From Malachius bipustulatus (taxonomy: Eukaryota; Arthropoda; Insecta; Coleoptera; Melyridae), in NCBI GenBank assembly GCA_910589415.1, contig OU342630.1, positions 6,696,001 to 6,760,000 on the forward strand: DNA of 64,000 bases, in the 5' to 3' direction. A program made the translations under genes and the position numbers. Shown here one piece after another: positions 57,639-64,000 of this stretch. How positions within the stretch are numbered: position 1 is the first letter of the stretch; each line of letters starts with the position of its first letter. The notes beneath the pieces are model-generated. The model was not told where the DNA came from. It did not search any database and saw only the letters and a list, made by a program, of their open reading frames with translations.

Positions 57639-58600
57639 TTACTTCCGAAAAAATACTTGAATCAAGTAGGTAAATAAAGGCTTTATTATTGTGATCATGA
57701 TTACCATCAAACCGCCAGCAGCCGCCGCCACGTCTGAAGTCTCGCTCACCCCTCGAGAATCCTTTGCTCTCCACTCGGAAGCTGGGCTTTTCGCTCCCGT
57801 TTCTGTCTCGCCCTGAACCGGATGTCCTGTATACATCTTGTCTCCATTTGATGGCTGGGCTGTCCACATGACGCTGCGGTGTTCTATAGGAATGGTCTTA
57901 GGCGCCTTGATGTTGTCAGCCAGTGTTTTTCTCTCCACACTGGCTGAAATTAGTTTTCCTGGTGCGGACGAAGATCTTCCCGTTCCCGATAGATACCATT
58001 ATCTCTGCTTCCGCTCCTATCCCTGTCTGGTCTTCGTTCCAGGGATCCACTACGTCTATGAGTCTCACAAACCTTACAATTGGGTATGAAATGAAAACTG
58101 TAACCCCAACTGTTTCACTGTTTCCTGTTTTCGTCCCTTCTTGGGATCCAACCTCTTTTTCCCTCATTCAACTGCTCGGAGATCTTACCCATCATCTTAT
58201 TTATATTTTCCAATATAGCAGTTACATTTTCTTCTTTTTCTTCATTAACAGTTACTGCTCGCACATTTGAAAATGTCCTACCGTTCGACGCCTTGATTGC
58301 TGCGTCTATTTCAAGCGTTCTAACTAACGCTTCGCTGGACTTCGTCAAACATGACATGCCTAGGATCTTCTGTGTCTCAACGTCTCGTATTCCATTAACA
58401 AATGTTTGCGACGCCAGTTGTTCTTTAAAATTCTGCGGCGAGTCTGGGTAGGCTATATGGACAATCCTGTTGACATCGGCTCCGAACTCCTGTAACGATT
58501 CATTCGGCTTCTGCACTCTGCTCATTAACAGATTTTGGAATACTTGCTCCATATGACGATTGCCGAATCGAAGTTCTAATTCTGCACTCAATTGGTCGTA
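57639..58600 (-). pseudogene. Gypsy-type gag remnant
   Basis: The clearest part is 58591-58115: ELELRFGNRHMEQVF, ESLQEFGADVNRIVHIAYPD and QTFVNGIRDVE. This closely follows a common retrotransposon gag domain that packages element RNA. Below 58115 the frame is lost and overlapping frames (58167-57916, 57938-57639) read a Ser/Arg-rich region where a zinc knuckle would be expected. No pol, LTR or start is present, so it is a fragment. Confidence 0.72.
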
Positions 58601-58719
58601 ATTCGAGTGTCTGTAAAGCGTGTTAAAAGTACTTTTAACACTAGTGTTAAAAGTACTTTACAACACTCGTGTTAAAAGTAATTCTATCTACTTTTTCTGT
58701 ACTTACATTCATTGAACTA

Positions 58720-58996
58720 TGGCTTGTCCAGTGAGTGTTGTCCGATGATATTTTACACTGATCCTGACTATAAACGATTTTATTTTATGTTTTAATTCGT
58801 ACAATTATAATAATTGATTTATATTATAATTATAATATTAATTATTAATATAATATAAATATTATAATACAATAATTGATTTGATTGGTACAATTATAAT
58901 AATTAGAATTAGTACGAATTAAAACATAAAAAATTAAATCGTTTATAGTCAGGATCAGGGTGGCATCTCACCGGACAACACTCACTGGACAAGCCA
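58720..58996. mobile_element. MITE with long inverted repeats and TA duplication (277 bp)
   Basis: The ends TGGCTTGTCCAGTGAGTGTT and its complement extend to imperfect arms of about 85 bp. TA flanks both sides (58718-58719 and 58997-58998). It fits a non-autonomous Tc1/mariner-type element, with ends different from those of 3040-3373. Confidence 0.82.
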
Positions 58997-58998
58997 TA

Positions 58999-59509
58999 CA
59001 TTTTCTCATGATGAACAGACAAAATTATAGGTGATAAGATTTTTTCATATTCTCTCTATTACTGGCAAACATATTAATAAAAAATAAGTACCTCGTCAAG
59101 TATTCAAGACAATAATAATTGTTCAGAAATTGCAATTAACAATAATAATTATTTTGACGTCTCTTTTATTTGTATGCAGGCATTTGTTAGTAACCATCGC
59201 GTCGGCAACGGTTGCTATGCATAGTACATTTTGTACTTATCTGTAATATTTTAAAATGCAATTTGAAGTTGAGTGTCAGTCTAAATTCATCAATTTTATT
59301 ATCATAACAGAGCAGTTTTACAAAAACCATTGTATGATATTCGTCTTAATAGTGATTTTATTTATTCGTGAAATTTGTTCAATTCACTCCGCTACGCTTC
59401 GCTCATTTCACAAACCTTTTCACTCATAAATAAAACTTCACTTTTAACACTAATATCATAAATAGCTATTAAATAATTCAAATAACAATAAAGATTGGAT
59501 GAAACGTGG
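58999..59509. other. Unrecognised AT-rich stretch
   Basis: No gene. It contains a short inverted pair around TTCGTGAAATTTG and CGCTCATTTCACAAA (about 59365-59418). Confidence 0.4.
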
Positions 59510-60185
59510 TGTTAAAATAAATCATGTTTCCTATAAAACGTGGTATTATTTTGGCCCTCCTTGGTCATAACTACCTGCACCAATTGTATAATTTTAAAGA
59601 GACAAATGTCGAGCAGCACGTGTTCATTTACCAATTAAAATATAAGCAATTGCAATCCTCTTTGCAATAATTATTAAAACACTATGAGCCCCCTTCACTA
59701 GAGCAATTAAATTAACTAAGGCCACGTGCCTTCCTTACCATTGTCTTTTAAATAAATGATGTTTCAACAATAAATAAACAGTAAAAGTTAAGAGCTAGTC
59801 TCTTGTAATATTTCAATAACAATAAATAAATAAATAATAACTCACGTGCGTATAAATAAACAATAACAATTGCCTGGGAGAACTCAGAGAATATCTTCAA
59901 AAACAATTATTATCGCAACAGCTGAGCTGACGGCTGGTGTTCTTCACTGTCTCGATATCAGAAAAAAAGTGAAAAGTGACCACTGAGTGTAGGCTTAACG
60001 ACAATTCCGTCCCAGCACGTTCCAAAATTGGATAGATAGAATCATTGACAAAATTGACGTTTCTGCTTTGAAATCTTGAAAAGTGACAAATGACATTTGA
60101 ATACATAGAATATAAGTGAATAGGATCTCGACTTTTAGGTTTCGATCGTATCATGCGCATTTGCTATATGGTTTGGGTACTTTCA
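59510..60185 (+). repeat. 3-kb solo-LTR-like element, truncated copy 3
   Basis: Matches the reverse complement of about 39219-39890 and ends at the same place (GGTTTGGGTACTTTCA). The TGTAGTG end is absent, so it is truncated on the left. Confidence 0.7.
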
Positions 60186-61807
60186 CTTATAAACTTATAA
60201 TCTCAATCTAAATAACCAGCGGTCCTTCTGTCTCCACTGACAGATATTACACTACTTGTCTATACTCCGCTAAGTCACAATTCACTATATTATGTCACCA
60301 CTGGCTACTACTGGGGTGCGCTCATAAAGATCGCACAGTGTCACACTGGCGTCACAGTATCACGTAAAACCGTTCATAAAATCGACCGGGTGTTTGCTCG
60401 CTCTGTAAACTGTCGTTCATAAATTACGCCAATATGATCATTGATCACTCGAGCGCTCCAGAATCCCGTTTCCCACACACCAGCGACAAATGCTCGACAT
60501 GCGCATTGGGAACGTATCGTAATCGAATCGAATCGAAATCGTGATTTGTAATCGTAAAAAAAATACTCAAGTCAAGTGACGTAAAAAATAAAGTTGGACT
60601 AATTTTTTTCTTAATTTAAATGTTGAATTCCTGCTGGTTGTTTTGTTTGATCAAATAAGGGTAGTTAGGTTTGTGGTAAGGTGCATAAAAGTAGTAAGTT
60701 AAACGCATTGATAAAATTGGTACAGCATACAGCAGTAATGGCCGAGAGACTACCCAGCAGTCGTTCCAAAATTTAAACTCACTCTGAGCACACTCGCTGA
60801 CACAATCGCATTGCTCTGACGTAAATCACTTCAACAGGAGACTACATAAAATGAACACACCCCTGTCCTCCTTACTCTGTATACTTCAGACTGCACTTCC
60901 AACATCCAAGTTACGACTGTCTCAAGAGCGCCGACAGCTCCGCCTTTATATCCCTCTGATGGCCATGGAATCTAGAAATGTCAGATAGTTCACGAATATA
61001 GCGCTTGCGTTCAGACATACCGCTTACTTACAACCGTTGCTAAACTGTTGAGTATTTTTGTGAGCATAAATATTTCACTCTCAGCACAGTCAACGTGTAT
61101 GTTGCGGACATACGCAAAGTGGGAAGTAAAAGTTGCAAGTAAGAATGCTACTGATACAATCAGCGACAAAGAAATGATAATAATTATTTCTATGAACTTG
61201 AATCGTATCCAGAAACATGTCACATATCTCTCGATCTCAGCAATGCACTCAGACTATTTCCAACATGTTGCAACAACTAACACTCAACCGTTTTCCGCTG
61301 CTTTTCAACAGTTGACGTCAGGTGAACGTTCCCATTATAAAAAAAAGTAGACAAACAAGAGATATGAAACTAAGATTTTTCCAGAAACAAATTGATACAA
61401 TCATGTAATTTTTCGAAAGTGATCTCGTTATAATTGTTGTTTAATTTTAATTAAAGTAAACTGAAGCTCAAAATAGGTATATTACTGAGTTTTGAGTTCT
61501 GCCTAGCATCGTAATCTATTGTGTGGTGGGGGGTGGGGTGGTGGGATTCCAATAACATTAATAATAAAAATTTATAACACGAACAATAATAATTATTATT
61601 ATCCAAGCCTAAAATATCAAAATAAAGCTAAATAATCAAAGCAGACATCAAACATAACCATGCTTATCAATTGTTTTCGTTATTTACCTATTCATTAGAT
61701 TCTTTAGGTGTTGCTTACATTGTTTACGTCAAACGTAGAGAATGAATTGTTTACGCGTAAAGGCGCATCACTGCTTGTCACTTAAATGATTTAAATATTC
61801 AAAACCA
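60186..61807. other. Upstream region of the transporter gene, no other gene seen
   Basis: It presumably holds the promoter of the gene at 61808. A G-rich run (61524-61545) could form a quadruplex. A short frame at 61048-61350 shows no recognised feature. No transposon ends were found. Confidence 0.4.
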
Positions 61808-63423
61808 ATGGCGGAAAGTGAAGACAACGTTTCTAGCGATAATCCAACACGCAAAACTAACTTCAATACATCAACTGAGGATAAAAGTAAGATGGATAAT
61901 AAATTCCAGAAGGGAAATCATCAGGTAATGAAATGGTCTCGTTTCGATATTCTCAACCAGGATTGTCTACTCAATGGTTTCAAAAAACAAATCACGATGG
62001 TAGAAGCGGTTCTAATATTAATAACATTCCAATTCGGAACGGGATGGCTAGGTTGGTCTCCTGTTATCAATAAAGGGTTTATAGATACTTATTGGTTTTT
62101 GTATTTTAGGATTGTGCTTTGCAGTAAGAAAGTGTGGTGTAGTGGCTTTTTGTCTTTTACTAATCCCTCCATTATTTATGACTACGATTTGTCAACATAT
62201 TCTTGTACATATTCTAGACCTCATTGCCGAGGAGACTGGAAGAGATGTCAAATATGATTATGGTGAGATAGTTAGATACGTGATCGCGACGGGCTCACTT
62301 AAAATACGACGGCATGCATACAAAATTGGCACAATTTTCGATGTACTGATGTGTGGCATTTTGGTTGGCCAGTGTGCTGGATATTTTGATATGATCAAAA
62401 TTTCAGTCGAATCTGCTTTCAATGACTTTGGTATATCACTAAACTCATATCAGTTCCAAGCATGGCTCTTCACACCTCTATGGATGGCGTCGCTTCTGGG
62501 AAATCTAAGACTACTCTTCTGCTTGGTGCTTATAGATGTGGCAGCGTTAATCATTATGATAGGAATACTGTTTAGGTTCATGTTAGAATCATCTTTGCAT
62601 ACCATGTGGCTTCCTTTAAAATACGCCGACTTAATTTCTGCATTCTATTTTCCCGAATATTCTTGTAGAGGCAATCAGATCACGCTTTATGTACGAAATG
62701 AAATGAAGGATCCAAAACAAATCAGAGCAGTTTTCGGGGTCATCAATATAAGCAAAGGTGTATATGCAATACTAATTATTTTTATAGCAATGGTAACTCA
62801 CAGTAAGAATGAGAAGGCATGTGATGTGAATTTACTGAAAAACCTTCCATATTCTAACAAAATGTCTTACTTTGTTAAAATTATCTCCACTATAAATACA
62901 TTTCTATCGCTGGTTTTTACTATATTTGTGATGGTATCAATATTCATCCCTCATTTCATTCAAAAATTTCGCAACGAAAATTACATGACCTTTTTTGAAG
63001 TTATTTTGAGAGCTGCAGCAGTTCTAGTCAGGTAAATACCATTTTATAAGTTTTTATTATTCAAAATCACACGTAAAGTTACTATTTGCATGCGATACTT
63101 ATATTGATTCTTTTTGCAGCGTTTTTTTGAACTTAGTCCCGGGCTTTAAGCAGATACTAAACGAATTCTACCAGATTGCAGTTCCTTTATTCGAGTATAG
63201 CATTCCCGGTATACTCTTTCTTTATTTAACGAGGAAACACTGGGAAAAATACAAAGTCAAAGTATTCCTGTGTGGTGTAGCAACTATCTATGGAATTATG
63301 TGGAGTTGCCTCATGTTTTATGAATTTGTGTACTTTATACTAAATAGCGTCGAAGAGAAGAAAATATGGCTGCAAAAAAGAGTAGAAGAATCTAAAGTTG
63401 TTGGGGATCATGAAGTACTTTAA
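61808..63423 (+). CDS. SLC36/PAT-like amino-acid transporter, three exons
   Basis: Exons 61808-62051, 62110-63031 and 63120-63423 join in phase to 489 aa. Intron 1 (58 nt) is GTTGGT...TTTTAG and intron 2 (88 nt) is GTAAAT...TTGCAG. Family features: FGTGWLG at the exon 1 end, aligning with the GTG-L-MP signature of transmembrane segment 1; DYGEIVRY; a GQCAGYF segment where relatives have a Gly/Cys-rich helix; and NEMKDP followed by FGVIN, the best-conserved motif. Several further hydrophobic helices give about 10-11 membrane spans. The usual role is proton-coupled or facilitated amino-acid movement across plasma or lysosomal membrane. The MP of the first signature reads LC and several conserved positions differ, so substrate is unknown. 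An ATG start with G at +4 and the family length (450-490 aa) support the model. Confidence 0.82.
62052..62109 (+). other. Intron 1 of the transporter gene
   Basis: 58 nt, GT-AG, with a pyrimidine-rich TTTTTGTATTTTAG acceptor. Removal restores phase 1 across a Gly codon. Unspliced reading shifts out of frame soon after. Confidence 0.78.
63032..63119 (+). other. Intron 2 of the transporter gene
   Basis: 88 nt, donor AG/GTAAAT and acceptor TTCTTTTTGCAG. Joins AG+C into a Ser codon and continues the membrane-protein frame. Confidence 0.85.
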
Positions 63424-63488
63424 ATACTGATTATATTATTTGTTTCAGATTTTTAATGTATCCCTCCTGAAAACGTACTTTAATTTGA

Positions 63489-63494
63489 AATAAA
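63489..63494 (+). terminator. Polyadenylation signal of the transporter gene
   Basis: AATAAA lies 66 nt after the stop at 63423, a plausible spacing for the 3' end. Confidence 0.6.
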
Positions 63495-64000
63495 TTTGAA
63501 TTATCTTTCATTCAAGCAGGAAATTAAAAAATTACGAAGAACTGCTAGCTGCGTTCGCACCAAAGGGTTACACAACAAACATATAATAAATTCGTTTATC
63601 AAACGTCTTTTAATCGTTGAATAAACGTATTTCGTAGTTGAAACTACGGTAGTTTATTGGTTAAAAACGCAACGTTGCGATGTACATGTTATTAAAACGT
63701 TTAGTTTATAACCTGATTTGAATGTGTGCCATAGCAAACAAAACCAATATTGAGAGCCGGTTTTATCAATGCGCGGTTAAAAGTGCCAGTTATACCAAAC
63801 TGACAGTTTAGCGTAACTGGCAGTTAATTCGCTACTGCGTTGGGTTTTTCATTGCAATTTACCGAAGGTTATGAAACTATAAGATAGAGTAATGTTGGTA
63901 CGCCTAGAAGAACCCGAAACATTGTTATTGGTCCGTTCAAGTTTCGCGCATGTTTCTAAAAACGAATGAGACCATAAACACCAAAAGGATGAAAGTTTAG
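63495..64000. other. Downstream flank, nothing recognised
   Basis: No coding frame or repeat end. A TAAACGTATTTCGTAGTTGAAACTACGG region has a short hairpin (TTCGTAGTT/AACTACGG, about 63631-63648). Confidence 0.4.

Noticed and set aside
62052..62109. Frameshift pseudogene reading of the transporter
   Set aside because: The apparent frame change coincides with a valid GT-AG intron whose removal restores the family signature.

Overview
The window is eukaryotic, AT-rich, and most likely from an insect. It carries insect-type transposons (BEL/Pao, Ty3/gypsy, I-clade and LOA-like non-LTR elements, hAT-like and TA-targeting MITEs). It also has a host gene with short GT-AG introns (58 and 88 nt) and a candidate gustatory-receptor exon. 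I cannot fix the order or species from sequence alone. Almost all of the 64 kb is transposable elements, many nested inside one another. Only two loci look like host genes.

Layout. 215-2765: broken LOA-like non-LTR element. 3040-3373: TA-flanked MITE. 5390-5763 (-): orphan exon resembling the N-terminus of a gustatory receptor. 6127-11857 (-): I-clade non-LTR element with an intact 1,277-aa ORF2 and an ORF1 carrying one stop codon. 13288-23057 (-): BEL/Pao element with 491-bp LTRs. Its integrase is split by a 5'-truncated LOA-like insertion (14606-15996, about 71-bp target duplication), and its leader is split by a solo LTR (20955-22305). 23078-23856: another solo LTR. 24456-38487 (-): Ty3/gypsy element with about 1.55-kb LTRs, a tRNA-His-like primer site and a possible -1 frameshift site. 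A 3.1-kb solo-LTR-like element (33784-36914) sits beside that primer site.

The gypsy element lies inside a repeat of about 740 bp whose uninterrupted copy is at 42250-44251, which shows the empty target site. 39219-41892: second copy of the 3.1-kb family. 42371-43365: fold-back insertion with a 268-bp stem. 46141-46337 and 52040-52800: one CR1/jockey-like element interrupted by a decayed I-clade element (46338-52039). 52813-55745: LOA-like pseudogene. 55969-56756: hAT-like element with a perfect 8-bp duplication. 57639-58600 (-): gypsy-type gag remnant. 58720-58996: TA-flanked MITE. 61808-63423 (+): three-exon gene for a divergent SLC36/PAT-type amino-acid transporter.

The most unusual signal is in the solo LTR at 20955-22305. 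About 50 nt downstream of its TATA box are eight successive hairpins (21328-21734). Their stems differ, but every loop is G-A/T-A-C/T-T-G-A. Different complementary stems around a constant loop are what selection on an RNA structure would leave. A retrotransposon packaging, dimerisation or translation element is a reasonable inference, but it is untested. The elements do not work together as a pathway. The genomic story is serial insertion, and target-site duplications give the relative order of many of the events.
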